64,000 bases of DNA from Nocardioides sp. BGMRC 2183 (GTDB lineage: Bacteria > Actinomycetota > Actinomycetes > Propionibacteriales > Nocardioidaceae), in NCBI GenBank assembly GCA_008123405.1, contig VSSA01000008.1, forward strand, positions 1 through 64,000. The letters are read 5' to 3'. A model generated the notes under the pieces. That model did not search any database and was not told where the DNA came from. It worked only from the letters and a program-made list of their open reading frames with translations. The stretch's first letter is position 1; every line of letters begins with the position of its first letter. Position numbers and translations under genes: made by a program. Shown here in pieces: positions 51,577 through 60,958 of the stretch.

Positions 51577-54500
51577 AGCGGAGCCACCCTCTCCGCACCG
51601 GCCAGCAGCGGCTGCCACAACCGCTCGGCGAGCTCGGGGAGCCCGGCGTCGAGGAGCACCTGCAGCGGGGCACGGACGCCGTAGACCCCTCGATGAGCCG
51701 GGTCGGCGTCCTCGCCCTCGATCCCGTAGGAGTTGTGCGGGTCGGTGACCCACGCCCTCGTCGCCAGCTGGTGCGGGTCGATCGGCTCGCCGAACTGGGA
51801 CCGGTGGTGACCCTCGGCCCACCCGGCGGCGGTCGCGACCGGGAGCGGCAGCGGGCGCGTCTGCCCTTCGTCGTAGAGCGCGACCAGGTCACGGAGCCAG
51901 TCGACGGCGCGGTGGTCGATGGGGCCGGCCAGGGCCCGCTTCGGACCGGCCCGTTCCCGTCCGACGGCGTGCGAGGTCCAGTTCTCGTCGCTGTAGGTCG
52001 CCGAGAGCGCGAGCACGTCGACCCAGCCGTCCAGGCGTTGCCGCGGCTTGAGCCGGGAGTAGGAGAGGCTCACGACCTGGTTGCCGTGGACCTTGGCGAC
52101 CGTCCCGGTGAGGCGGCGTCCACCTCCGAGGTCGACGTCCACGTCGAGGGTGCGGGGCGCACCGGTCCGCAGATCTGCGGTCCGCGCCAACAACCGCTGG
52201 CACTCGCCGGCGACTTCGTCGAGGGTGCGATAACCGAGCGCGAACGGCGGCAGCGTCCCTCGCAGCTGCTCGGCGAGCAGCACCGCCTGGGCTGTCGCTC
52301 CGGGGTCGTCGGCGGCGAGCACCGCGCGCAGCAGCCGGTCACCGATCTGCCACTTGTCGAGGCCGTCGAGGCTGACCGGCATCGCGTCGGCGATCTCATC
52401 GGGCGCGAAGGGGGTGGCGATCGTCAACCGCTGGCGCAGGAAATCGCGGACCGGAGCCGCGAGGAAGCGCTTCAGCTCGGCCAGTGTCACATCCCGCGGG
52501 GCGTGCGGCGGGAGGGGGTCGGCCAGGAACGGAAGGGGTGCGGTCCGTGGCGCCACGGCGGCGCGGGCGCCGGCCAGAGTGGAGCGGTCGAAGCTGAACG
52601 GACGAGCCGGGATGAGCGCTCCCGGCTCGTGGTTGCGTACGTCGTAGGGCTGCAGCGGGTGCCGGGTCAGCACCTGGTCACGCACCGGCCCGGCCGTGGT
52701 CCGGTCCAGTGCGTCGAGCACCTCTCCGACCGGCACCGCGGGCGGCCGCTCCTGGCCGGTGTGCTCACCGGCTCCGGCGTAGGTGATCACCAGGCGCTCC
52801 CGCGCAGCCAGGACAGCGTCCAGGAGGAGCTGGCGGTCCTCACTGCGTGCATCGCGCTCTCCCACCTGCGGCGCCCTGCCGAGCACGTCGTCGCCGTCGG
52901 GGGCGGGGTGACGGGGGAAGACTCCGTCGTCCAGGCCGACGAGGCAGACCACGCGGTGCGGCACCGACCGCATCGGCACCATCGTGCAGACGGTGAGCGT
53001 GCCGCTGCGGAAGTTGGCCCGGGTCGGGCGGCCGGCCAGCCGCGCGGCGAGCAGCGCACGCACGTCGGCGAGCCGCAACGTCGGTCCCCCCTCGGGCGTG
53101 TGCTCAGCGGTCACCGCAGCGGTGCGCGCCCGCGCCATCTCCCGCTCGAACTGCGGCAGCTGCCAGGCGTCGTCGGCGTCGACCTCGCAGAGCCGGCGGA
53201 CCCCGTCACTGATCGCGGTGAACCAGTCGTCGCTCGCCCGTGCGCTGCCCAACGCGGTCACCGTGTCGGTGACCCGGGCAACCGCCTCGGCGAACCGTCC
53301 GAGCAGGTCGATCTCGCCGCTGCCCAGGTCGTCGACGGGTAGGCCGCGGCCCAGGTGGCGATGGTCGTCACCGCCCATCGCGACACCGAGCAGCAGCCGG
53401 TCCAGGCCAGCACGCCAGGTGTTCTGCTCGAACCCACCGAGTTGGTACGTCGACCGCCCGGCGCCGTCCACCCCCCATCGGATGCCGGCGTCGGCGACCC
53501 AGCGCGTGACGCGAGCCAGGTCGTCATCGGTGAAGCCGAAACGGCGACGGACCGGGTCGCGGGCGAGGAGGTCGACGACCTCCGACGCGGTGACCCGGCC
53601 GCCGGCGAGCTCGACCAGCGCAACGGCGACGGCGAGCAGCGGGTTGGTGCTGGCGGCCGATCGGTCGGCGAGTCGGACCCGCAGGCTGTGCGCCGGGTGG
53701 GCGACGCCATCGCCGTCGAGCAGGTCGGGGCCGAGGATGTCGCCGAGACCGAAGCCGGCGGAGATCAGCGGCGCATAGGTCTCGATGTCGGGGCACATCA
53801 CCACGATGTCCCGGGGCTCCAGCGTCGGGTCGTCGGCGAGCAGACCGACGAGCACCTCGCGCAGCACGTCGATCTGGCGTCCGGCGCCGTGGCAGGCATG
53901 CACCTGGACGGAGTCGTCACCCTCGGCCGGCACCCGCCGTGCGCGGAGCGCGGCATCCGGGGCACGGTTGGCGCGCAGATCGGACTGGAGCCAGCCGAGC
54001 AGCGTCTCCGGGAGCTGCTCGTCCGTGGGAGCAGCGGCGTCGGTCGCGACGGGCGCGAGGACCTGCGCGAGCTCACGCGCGTCGCGCCCGAGCGAGGCCA
54101 ACAGCGGGTGATCGACCAGGAGCGCAGTGGTGTCGCTCGTCCGCGGACCGGGCGAGGGCACGGACCGGGCCACCCGGTCCCAGAGGTCGGCCGACGGCTG
54201 TGCCAGCCAGAGGTGCACCTCACGGTGCTCGGCGAGTGACCGCATCAACTCGATCTCGGTCGAGGGCAGGCGGGTGTGCCCGAAGAGCGAGAGCCGCGCC
54301 GGGAGGTCCAGGCCCGCCACGTCACCGGCGCGCAGCTGTGCACAGACACGCCGATGCCGCTCGTCGGGAGGCTCGGCATCGACCAGCGGCAGCAGCCGCC
54401 GCCACAGCTCGGCCTGCCAGCGCAGGTCGTCGGCGAGTGAGCCGCCTGCCCCGTCGGAGTCGCGCCCCTCGCGCCAGTCGGTGACCAGCGCCGGTCGTTG

Positions 54501-54950
54501 CACGGCGTAGCCGGCGAAGAGCCCGGCCAGCCGGCGAGCGACACCCCAGCGTCGGCTGCGCCGCGTCTCCGCTTCCTCCCCGTCGAGGCCGTGCCCGAGA
54601 TGGGTGGCCAGCGTGGCGCACCACGGCTCCCCCAACGAGGAGTCGATGGCGGCCAGCAGCGGCCAGACCAGACGGTCGGGGTGCCACGGGTCGTCGGCCT
54701 CGCGCCCGAGCAGCAGGCCGACCAGCGAGGCCGGATGCAGGAAGCGCACGCCGGCGCAGACGCCGTCGCCGCCACGCTCGCCGACACCCAACCGGTGAGA
54801 GAGGCGTTGGGTGAGCCACCGCTCGACGCCCTTGGCCGGCACCACCACGACCTCCTCGGCGAACGGGTCGCTCAGTGGCGCGGCCAGCAGCTCGCCGAGC
54901 TCGTCGGCGAGCAGGTCGGTGCGCCAGGCGCGGTGCAGGTGGAGATTCAT
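51573..54950 (-). CDS. recC: RecBCD subunit RecC
   Basis: A 1125-residue RecC protein, matching the family length. The N-terminus (NLHLHRAWRTDLLADEL) and the inactive helicase-like core are typical; motif residues are degenerate as expected, since RecC only holds the complex and reads Chi. It is the first gene of the recC-recB-recD operon, with 4-base overlaps at both junctions. The Chi sequence for this organism is unknown. Confidence 0.94.
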   Translation of the reverse strand: MNLHLHRAWRTDLLADELGELLAAPLSDPFAEEVVVVPAKGVERWLTQRLSHRLGVGERGGDGVCAGVRFLHPASLVGLLLGREADDPWHPDRLVWPLLAAIDSSLGEPWCATLATHLGHGLDGEEAETRRSRRWGVARRLAGLFAGYAVQRPALVTDWREGRDSDGAGGSLADDLRWQAELWRRLLPLVDAEPPDERHRRVCAQLRAGDVAGLDLPARLSLFGHTRLPSTEIELMRSLAEHREVHLWLAQPSADLWDRVARSVPSPGPRTSDTTALLVDHPLLASLGRDARELAQVLAPVATDAAAPTDEQLPETLLGWLQSDLRANRAPDAALRARRVPAEGDDSVQVHACHGAGRQIDVLREVLVGLLADDPTLEPRDIVVMCPDIETYAPLISAGFGLGDILGPDLLDGDGVAHPAHSLRVRLADRSAASTNPLLAVAVALVELAGGRVTASEVVDLLARDPVRRRFGFTDDDLARVTRWVADAGIRWGVDGAGRSTYQLGGFEQNTWRAGLDRLLLGVAMGGDDHRHLGRGLPVDDLGSGEIDLLGRFAEAVARVTDTVTALGSARASDDWFTAISDGVRRLCEVDADDAWQLPQFEREMARARTAAVTAEHTPEGGPTLRLADVRALLAARLAGRPTRANFRSGTLTVCTMVPMRSVPHRVVCLVGLDDGVFPRHPAPDGDDVLGRAPQVGERDARSEDRQLLLDAVLAARERLVITYAGAGEHTGQERPPAVPVGEVLDALDRTTAGPVRDQVLTRHPLQPYDVRNHEPGALIPARPFSFDRSTLAGARAAVAPRTAPLPFLADPLPPHAPRDVTLAELKRFLAAPVRDFLRQRLTIATPFAPDEIADAMPVSLDGLDKWQIGDRLLRAVLAADDPGATAQAVLLAEQLRGTLPPFALGYRTLDEVAGECQRLLARTADLRTGAPRTLDVDVDLGGGRRLTGTVAKVHGNQVVSLSYSRLKPRQRLDGWVDVLALSATYSDENWTSHAVGRERAGPKRALAGPIDHRAVDWLRDLVALYDEGQTRPLPLPVATAAGWAEGHHRSQFGEPIDPHQLATRAWVTDPHNSYGIEGEDADPAHRGVYGVRAPLQVLLDAGLPELAERLWQPLLAGAERVAPL

Positions 54951-55071
54951 CGCCCGCCGAGGCTATCGAGCACCCCCGACCGAATCGATCGTCGCCGGGG
55001 AGACGCTCCGGGCCGCACCCGGCTGCCGCGCGTCGACAGCGTTCTGACACGACGTTGACAGCACCCCTTCC

Positions 55072-55077
55072 TAGCGT
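55072..55077 (+). promoter_or_regulatory. -10 box of the LysE-type gene (leaderless)
   Basis: TAGCGT lies 8 bases before the GTG at 55086. A TTGACA at 55055-55060 is nearby but only 11 bases upstream, too close for a standard -35. Confidence 0.4.
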
Positions 55078-55085
55078 CGCGCGTC

Positions 55086-55706
55086 GTGCCGTCCATCTCC
55101 GTCTTGCTGTCGTTCGTCGCTGCTGCGTCGGTCATCGTGGTGGTCCCGGGCCCGTCGGTCGCCTACGTCGTGGCCCGCGCGGTCGAGCACGGACGGGGAG
55201 CCGCCATGCTGTCGGTCGCCGGCCTCGAGCTGGGTTCGCTCGTGCACCTGGTCGCCACCGCCGCAGGCATCACCGGCCTGATCGCGGCCTCGCCGGGCGC
55301 CTTCATCGCACTTCGCTGGGCGGGAGCGCTCTACCTTGTCGGACTCGGTATCCAGCAGCTGCGTCGTCACCGCCAGCTGAGGACCGCCGCGACGACCGGG
55401 ACGGCCAGGCCGACTCGCCGTCAGTTGCTGCGCGACGGCCTGATGATCGACCTGCTCAACCCCGGGACGGCGTTGTTCTTCCTCGCGTTCCTCCCGCAGT
55501 TCGTCGATCCGAACCGGCCGGCGCTTCCGCAGATCCTCGCGCTCGGAGGTTGCTACCTGCTGCTCGCGATCGCGAACGACACGGCCGTCGCTCTCGGGGC
55601 TGGGAGCCTGCGGTTCCTGACCGGATCCGATCGAGCGCGTCGTCGTACGACGGCCGCGACCGGCCTCCTCTACTTCGGGCTGGCGGTCGCGGCGGTCGCC
55701 GTCTGA
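55086..55706 (+). CDS. LysE/RhtB-family amino acid exporter
   Basis: A 206-residue membrane protein with six hydrophobic segments and the family signature PGPSVAYVV near residue 21, followed by NPGTALFFLAFLPQFVD near residue 125. Members export amino acids such as lysine, homoserine or threonine; the substrate here is unknown. The GTG at 55086 is the only start giving a full first segment. Its last 37 bases overlap the 3' end of the convergent SARP regulator. Confidence 0.9.
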   Translation: MPSISVLLSFVAAASVIVVVPGPSVAYVVARAVEHGRGAAMLSVAGLELGSLVHLVATAAGITGLIAASPGAFIALRWAGALYLVGLGIQQLRRHRQLRTAATTGTARPTRRQLLRDGLMIDLLNPGTALFFLAFLPQFVDPNRPALPQILALGGCYLLLAIANDTAVALGAGSLRFLTGSDRARRRTTAATGLLYFGLAVAAVAV

Positions 55707-58492
55707 GGGTCATCGTCGCTGTCGATTCCGTCGAGCAGATCCAGCACCGTCTCGCGGTCGACCTCGACGTTGCCTCCTCCCATCTCCTCGAGCAGCCGGA
55801 GCGATCGATGCCAAGCTGCGCGGGCTGCCGCCGGCCGACCTGCGGCAAGTTCGGCGCGTCCGAGCGCGACCAGGTAGGGCAGCTCGCGGGTCCGGTTGCC
55901 CGCTGCACGATGACTGTCGGTCGCGATCCGGAGCGAGGTAGCGGCCTTCTCGGGCGCTCCTGCCGCGAGATGGATCATGCCGATCGACTCGAGCGCACCG
56001 GACTCGTAGGCCACATGACCCGCGGCGCGTGCGATGTCGAGCATCTCCCGCGCGTGCGCCATGGCCTCTGCGTAGCGGCCCGTGCCGGCATGGCACTCCG
56101 CGAGGTTGTGGAGCACGACGCAGCGCACCAGACCCGGCACCTGCGCGCTCTGTGTCCGGGCCAACACCTCTTCGAAGTCAGGGACCGCGGCCTCGATACC
56201 GTCGGCGCGTCGGAGGATCAACGCGAGGTTGTTGCGTGCCCACAACTCGCCGCGAAGATCGTTCGATACCTCGAACGCGGCAGCCGCCTCGGTGAAGAGA
56301 GCTCGGGCACGCTCGTTGTCGCCACGCTGGGCGACAGCGATGCCGAGGTGGTTGGCGGCGGCACCGACCAGCTGCGGGTCATCGAGGTGCCGTGCCGCAT
56401 CGAGGGCGAGCCGGCCGTGCTCGAGCTCGTCCATCGCAGAGCCGATCCGGGCGAGGTGGAAGACACTGCGATAGGCGAGGCGGCACACCGCCCGGTGATC
56501 GGGCTGGTCGACCGACCGTTGCACCAGCTGCGCGACAAGCCTGCGGTGCCCCTCGAACCACGCCTGCGCCTGCGCCGGTGTCCCGATGTCGTCGGGCTGC
56601 ACGCCCGGGAGCAACGGGCCGGTGTCCACCAGACAGATCTCCGCCCGACGGTCGAGGCGCTGGCAGGTCGCCTCCGCGGTATGGATCGCCCAGGAGAGGA
56701 GCCGTGCGGCAGCGGCGGTCGCCTCGACTTCGCTGATCTTGGTCGCGGCGACCTCCGTGGCGTACAACCGCACCAGGTCGTGGACCGTGAACCAGCCGGT
56801 GCGCAGCCGACGGAGCAGGTGGCACTCCGCCAGCCGGTCCAAGGCGACGGCGGTCTGGTGGCGGTCGACGCCGGCCAGCGCCGCCATCGCGCCGACGCTG
56901 ACCACGGAGTCCGGATGCAGCCCGAGCATCTGGAACGCCCGCGCCGCGTCCGGTGGCAGCGCCCGATAGCTGCTGCCCAGCGCCTGCCGGACATCGGTGA
57001 GCGGGTCGTCGCCGATGCCCAGGGCGTCGAGGCGACCCTTCTCATCGGCCAGGTCGTCGATGAACGCCGACAGATCGTCCGGGTGCCCTCGCCCGAGACG
57101 CTCGGCGACCACCGCGAGTGCGAGCGGGAGATGCCCGCACAGCTCCGCGACCTGCTCGAGCGAGTCACGAGAGATCGTGGCGGGCCGGCCGCTGCGTCGC
57201 TGGAGGAGCTCCACCGCCTCCGGGGGCGGGAGCTGCATCAACGGCAGCCGCGCCGCGCCGTCGCGCGCCACCACCCCCCGCAGCTCGCGTCGACTCGTGA
57301 CCACGACCATGCTTCGCCCTCCCGGCAAGAGCGGCCGCAGCTGATCGGCATCCGCGACGTCGTCGATCACGAGCAGCATCGCGCGGTCGGCGAGCTCACT
57401 GCGCAGCAGCGCCGAGCGGGCGTCGGTGCCATCGGGAATCCGGGTGCCCGAGACGTGGAGTCCGCGGAGCAACAGGTCGAGCGCCTCATGGGGGTCCAGG
57501 GGCACCCCCGAGGTGAATCCCCGAAGGTTGACGAAGAGCTGGCCGTCGGGAAAGTCCGCCGCGGCCCTCCGGGCCCAATGGACGGCCAGCGAGGTCTTGC
57601 CCGCGCCGCCGGGGCCGTGGATGACGACCGTCCGGCCCGATCCGTGTGGGTCGCGGACGAGTTCGTCGAGTCGTGTCAGCGCGTCCTGGCGGCCGACGAA
57701 GAGCGGGACGTCGGGCGGTAGCTGTCGCGGCGTCGTACCGCCGGTCGGTCGGGGCGGCACAGCACCACCGGCCAGCAGGACCCGGTGGGCCTCCTGCAGG
57801 TCCGGTGAGGGATCGGCGCCCAACTCGTCAGCCAGCCGGAGCCGGATCTCCTCGTAGGTCTCCAGCGCCTCGGCCGTCCGGCCCGTCTGGTGCAGTGTGC
57901 GCAGCAGACGCACCCACAGCGACTCTCGCAACGGATGCCGAGTGAGGAGGTCGCGGAGCTCGGCGACGACGGAGGCGACGTCCCGTCCATCGCTGAGATC
58001 GAGATCCACCCGCTGCTCGATGCCGGCGAGGTAGATCTCGATCAGACGAGGCGCCGCCGTGGTCGCCAGCCATGCCGAGAGCTGCTCACCGAATGGCTCC
58101 CCCTGCCAGCACCCGAGCGCGTCGGTCAACAACCTCCGCTGCTCCTCGGGCTGCGGGGCCGCACGGGCTCTCCGGGTGAGGTCTTCCAGGATCAGCGCAT
58201 CGACCTGGTCGCGCGCGAGGTCGAGCCGGTAGCCGCCCGCCTCCGTCGACACCGCGGCCGGTCCCAGCAGCCTGCGCAACCGGGCGACGTACGTCTGGAG
58301 GCTCCCGCGGACTCGCGCCGGAAGGTCGTCGCCCCACACCCGGTCGGCCAGGGCTTCGACCGACACGGTGCGTCCGGCATCGAGGGCGAGCACGGCCAGG
58401 ACGGCGCGCAGACGACGGCTCGGCCGAGCCAGCTCGGCGCCGTCGCGCACGATGCGAACATCTCCGAGGAGACGGATCTCGATGCGGGTCAT
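55670..58492 (-). CDS. AfsR/SARP-family transcriptional regulator with NB-ARC and TPR domains
   Basis: A 940-residue regulator. Domains in order: OmpR-like winged helix (about 1-90), bacterial transcriptional activation domain (about 95-245), NB-ARC ATPase with P-loop GPGGAGKTS near residue 295 and DDVADAD, and C-terminal tetratricopeptide repeats (about 600-920). Such proteins switch on secondary-metabolite or stress genes. No biosynthetic cluster is in the window, so the target is unknown. Upstream of its start, 58493-58672 holds no recognisable element. Confidence 0.9.
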   Translation of the reverse strand: MTRIEIRLLGDVRIVRDGAELARPSRRLRAVLAVLALDAGRTVSVEALADRVWGDDLPARVRGSLQTYVARLRRLLGPAAVSTEAGGYRLDLARDQVDALILEDLTRRARAAPQPEEQRRLLTDALGCWQGEPFGEQLSAWLATTAAPRLIEIYLAGIEQRVDLDLSDGRDVASVVAELRDLLTRHPLRESLWVRLLRTLHQTGRTAEALETYEEIRLRLADELGADPSPDLQEAHRVLLAGGAVPPRPTGGTTPRQLPPDVPLFVGRQDALTRLDELVRDPHGSGRTVVIHGPGGAGKTSLAVHWARRAAADFPDGQLFVNLRGFTSGVPLDPHEALDLLLRGLHVSGTRIPDGTDARSALLRSELADRAMLLVIDDVADADQLRPLLPGGRSMVVVTSRRELRGVVARDGAARLPLMQLPPPEAVELLQRRSGRPATISRDSLEQVAELCGHLPLALAVVAERLGRGHPDDLSAFIDDLADEKGRLDALGIGDDPLTDVRQALGSSYRALPPDAARAFQMLGLHPDSVVSVGAMAALAGVDRHQTAVALDRLAECHLLRRLRTGWFTVHDLVRLYATEVAATKISEVEATAAAARLLSWAIHTAEATCQRLDRRAEICLVDTGPLLPGVQPDDIGTPAQAQAWFEGHRRLVAQLVQRSVDQPDHRAVCRLAYRSVFHLARIGSAMDELEHGRLALDAARHLDDPQLVGAAANHLGIAVAQRGDNERARALFTEAAAAFEVSNDLRGELWARNNLALILRRADGIEAAVPDFEEVLARTQSAQVPGLVRCVVLHNLAECHAGTGRYAEAMAHAREMLDIARAAGHVAYESGALESIGMIHLAAGAPEKAATSLRIATDSHRAAGNRTRELPYLVALGRAELAAGRPAAARAAWHRSLRLLEEMGGGNVEVDRETVLDLLDGIDSDDDPQTATAATASPK

Positions 58493-58672
58493 CAGAGCTC
58501 TCTGCCGCCCTGCTGCATCCGAGACGGCGGCCGACGTGGGCTGTCCCGCAGCCCGTCGGTGATGGTAGCGCGCTCCGGCCGCCCCGCGCCGGGCTCATGC
58601 AGGTCCACGCCCGGGTCGAAGCGGCTCGACCGTGCAGATCGTCCGATGTTCCCGGACGACGACCGATCGGGG

Positions 58673-59176
58673 TCAGTCGTGGCGGTGCGGCCGGTGCTCG
58701 CTCCACTCCTCGTCGGCCTCGTCGATCTCGCCTTCGAGTGCCGCGACCGCCTCGGGCTTGCCGTGGAACCGGCGGTAGGAGTAGACGAGCAGCGCCAGCG
58801 CGATCAGGCAGGAGACCAGCAGGGTGACGCCGGTCCAGGGGCCGCCGAGCAGCCAGTACGAGGCCTTGAGCGGCCACCACTCCGGCGCAGGAGGGGAGAT
58901 GATCCAGAGCACCCCGAAGCAGCCGATCGCGAGGGCACCGAGGCCGGAGGCGACGATCCGCGGCCAGGTCTCCACTCCCTGCGCCGCGCTGCGCAACGCC
59001 CGCAGCTGCACCGGATCGACCCAGCGCTCGGCCCACGCGTACTGCTGGGAGAGCACGGCGAGGCCGCCGAAGAGCAACAGCAGCCCCGGCCCTGGCAGCA
59101 CCAGGGCGGCGATCCCGCCGAGCAGCATCAACCAGCCGAGGATCTCCAGGAGGAGCCGCTTCGCCGCGCCGGTCAT
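58673..59176 (-). CDS. PGPGW-type putative transmembrane protein
   Basis: A 167-residue membrane protein with the PGPG motif (ALVLPGPGLLLLFGG, near residue 25) of the TIGR02611-type family common in actinobacteria. Two hydrophobic segments lie in the first half and two in the second, with an acidic, His-ending tail. Function is unknown. I chose the ATG at 59176, where the family N-terminus begins; the 38 upstream residues of the longer frame are Arg-rich and overlap the next gene. Confidence 0.82.
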   Translation of the reverse strand: MTGAAKRLLLEILGWLMLLGGIAALVLPGPGLLLLFGGLAVLSQQYAWAERWVDPVQLRALRSAAQGVETWPRIVASGLGALAIGCFGVLWIISPPAPEWWPLKASYWLLGGPWTGVTLLVSCLIALALLVYSYRRFHGKPEAVAALEGEIDEADEEWSEHRPHRHD

Positions 59177-59208
59177 GTGCTGAGCCTTCCAGAGCCTGCC
59201 AAGTCCCG

Positions 59209-59709
59209 TCAGCGGCGCGGGCCGAACTTCTCCAGGAACGCCAGTACGTCGTCCTCGGCGTTCCCGTGCTCGGCGGCGATCTGCGCCCACCGCACCGCCA
59301 TCGTGTGGAACCGCAGCGGGTTGTAGACGTCCTCCTCGTAGCTGAACAGCCCGTCCCCGGCGTAGGTCATGATCGTGATGTTGGGCTCCGACAGCATCGT
59401 GCCGTCCCCGGGGTCGGGCATCGGGTTGCCCACCTCGCAGACAAGTCGGGCCGCCTCGGTGTCCACCACCTGCCAGCTGAGCGGGAAGCCGGTCATCACC
59501 CGCCCCGGATAGCTGGTCATGGTCCGGGTCGACCAGGCACGGATCTCCTCCCGCCCACGGAAGGTGCCCATCGCGCGCTCGACGTACAGGGCGTCCTCGG
59601 TGAAGAGATCGGCGTAGCCGTGCCAGTCCCCGGTCTCCTGAAAGGTCGCGACCTTCTCGTGGAAGGCGGCGTAGGCGTCGGTGATCTCGTCGGCGGAGAA
59701 GCGGCTCAC
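59209..59709 (-). CDS. SnoaL-like / NTF2-fold protein
   Basis: A 166-residue protein with the alpha+beta cone of the SnoaL/NTF2 superfamily (YAAFHEKVATFQETGDW at the start, DALYVERAMGTFRG, FSYEEDVYNP near residue 120). Members include ketosteroid isomerase-like enzymes and many of unknown activity; the active-site residues cannot be assigned here. I chose the GTG at 59709, where the fold begins; the frame continues to a TTG at 59793. It is divergent from the TauE/SafE gene. Confidence 0.8.
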   Translation of the reverse strand: MSRFSADEITDAYAAFHEKVATFQETGDWHGYADLFTEDALYVERAMGTFRGREEIRAWSTRTMTSYPGRVMTGFPLSWQVVDTEAARLVCEVGNPMPDPGDGTMLSEPNITIMTYAGDGLFSYEEDVYNPLRFHTMAVRWAQIAAEHGNAEDDVLAFLEKFGPRR

Positions 59710-59864
59710 ACAGCGATCCAAGCAGATGCCGACGACGTATCCGCAGGGTCGCGCCACGCCGGGGAGTCGGCGCACTTTGCCAGAGTTCTCCAATCTGCTT
59801 ATCTTAGGTATCTCACTCGACTTAAGTGGCGGAGGCTCGGCGCCGTCACGACGAAAGGCTGACC

Positions 59865-60770
59865 GTGCGCAAGCTGCTGGTACTCGGATTCGTGGGCCTC
59901 CTCGCCCAGCTCATCGACGGATCGCTGGGCATGGCCTACGGCGTCACCTCCTCGACGCTGCTGCTCGCGGTCGGTGTGGCACCGGCCGCCGCCTCGGCCG
60001 CGGTGCACTTCTCCGAGATCGGCACCTCGCTGGTCTCCGGCATCTCCCACCACAAGCTCGGCAACGTCGACTGGCGCACCGTCGGGATCCTCGCGGTCCC
60101 GGGCTTCGTCGGCGCGTTCGCCGGCGCGACCCTGCTCGCCAACCTCGACGGTGACCTGGCCAAGCCCTGGGTCGCCGGCATCCTGCTCGCCCTCGGCCTC
60201 TACGTGATCTGGCGCTTCCTGGTGCTGGGTGGACGCCGGCCCACCTTCAGGTCCCGCCCGTCGGCGACGATGCTGGCCCCGATGGGCCTGGCCGGCGGTG
60301 CGTTGGACGCCATCGGCGGCGGCGGGTGGGGCCCGGTCGGCACCACCACGCTGCTCTCCTCCGGGCGGCTGGAGCCCCGCAAGGTGATCGGCTCGATCGA
60401 CACCTCCGAGTTCGTGGTCGCGGTCGGCGGCTCGCTCGGGTTCCTCTTCGCCCTCGCCCACTCCGACATCCCCTGGGACTACGCGCTCGCCCTGCTCGCG
60501 GGTGGTGTGATCGCCGCGCCGATCGCCGCCTACCTCGTCCGAATCCTGCCGGCGCGGGTGCTCGGCGTGGCTGCCGGTGGCCTGATCGTGGTCACCAACT
60601 CCAAGACGATCGCCGAGTCGCTGGGCGCCAGCGGTGCCGCCGTCGGCGCGATCGCCGGCACCCTGGCCGTGGTCTGGATCGCGGGCATCGTGTGGGCCGT
60701 GCGCCAGGAGCGGGCCGCCCGCGGCGAGACGCCGGCCGAGGTGGGGTCCGAGGAGCTCGTCGGCGCCTGA
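59865..60770 (+). CDS. TauE/SafE-family sulfite or organosulfur exporter
   Basis: A 301-residue membrane protein with about eight hydrophobic segments in two related halves, each starting with a Gly-rich helix (GFVGLLAQLIDGSLGM; GLAGGALDAIGGGGWGP). The family exports sulfite, sulfoacetate or similar anions. I chose the GTG at 59865, 6 bases after AAAGG; the GTG at 59826 has no binding site and lies beside an AT-rich promoter-like stretch (59795-59826) shared with the divergent gene. Confidence 0.88.
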   Translation: MRKLLVLGFVGLLAQLIDGSLGMAYGVTSSTLLLAVGVAPAAASAAVHFSEIGTSLVSGISHHKLGNVDWRTVGILAVPGFVGAFAGATLLANLDGDLAKPWVAGILLALGLYVIWRFLVLGGRRPTFRSRPSATMLAPMGLAGGALDAIGGGGWGPVGTTTLLSSGRLEPRKVIGSIDTSEFVVAVGGSLGFLFALAHSDIPWDYALALLAGGVIAAPIAAYLVRILPARVLGVAAGGLIVVTNSKTIAESLGASGAAVGAIAGTLAVVWIAGIVWAVRQERAARGETPAEVGSEELVGA

Positions 60771-60791
60771 GCTCGCCTGTGGCGGAGCCGT

Positions 60792-60819
60792 CGGGATCCC
60801 CGGTTCACCGGGGATCCCG
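60792..60819 (+). terminator. Terminator hairpin after the TauE/SafE gene
   Basis: A perfect 12-bp stem (60792-60803 with 60808-60819, CGGGATCCCCGG) and a TTCA loop, 22 bases after the stop codon. There is no U tract, as is common in actinobacteria. Confidence 0.7.
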
Positions 60820-60820
60820 T

Positions 60821-60852
60821 CACTTATCAGGCGTTGCAACCCCTGATAAGTG
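60821..60852. repeat. Second hairpin, immediately after the first
   Basis: An 11-bp stem (CACTTATCAGG, 60821-60831, with 60842-60852) and a 10-base loop that is itself GTTGCAAC-palindromic. It lies between the terminator and the adenylate cyclase gene and could be a second terminator or a protein site. Confidence 0.55.
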
Positions 60853-60945
60853 CCAGAACTCGCTGGGCGGTGGGGCGGATGTGACCAGTGGTACGACGCA
60901 GCCCGACCCTCGTCCGCCTCCCGACCCAGATCCACCGGCGGCGCC

Positions 60946-60951
60946 TAGTCT
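60946..60951 (+). promoter_or_regulatory. -10 box of the cyclase gene (leaderless)
   Basis: TAGTCT followed by 7 bases and the ATG at 60959. No ribosome binding site precedes the ATG, which supports a leaderless message and this start. Confidence 0.5.
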
Positions 60952-60958
60952 CACCCTC

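Noticed and set aside
59795-59864. Riboswitch before the TauE/SafE gene
   Set aside because: The leader is only about 40-60 bases and I could not fold it into a known SAM or other riboswitch; it looks like a promoter and binding site only.
60326-60958. N-terminal extension of the adenylate cyclase
   Set aside because: It overlaps the TauE/SafE gene in another frame, contains Arg-rich shadow sequence, and crosses a terminator hairpin.
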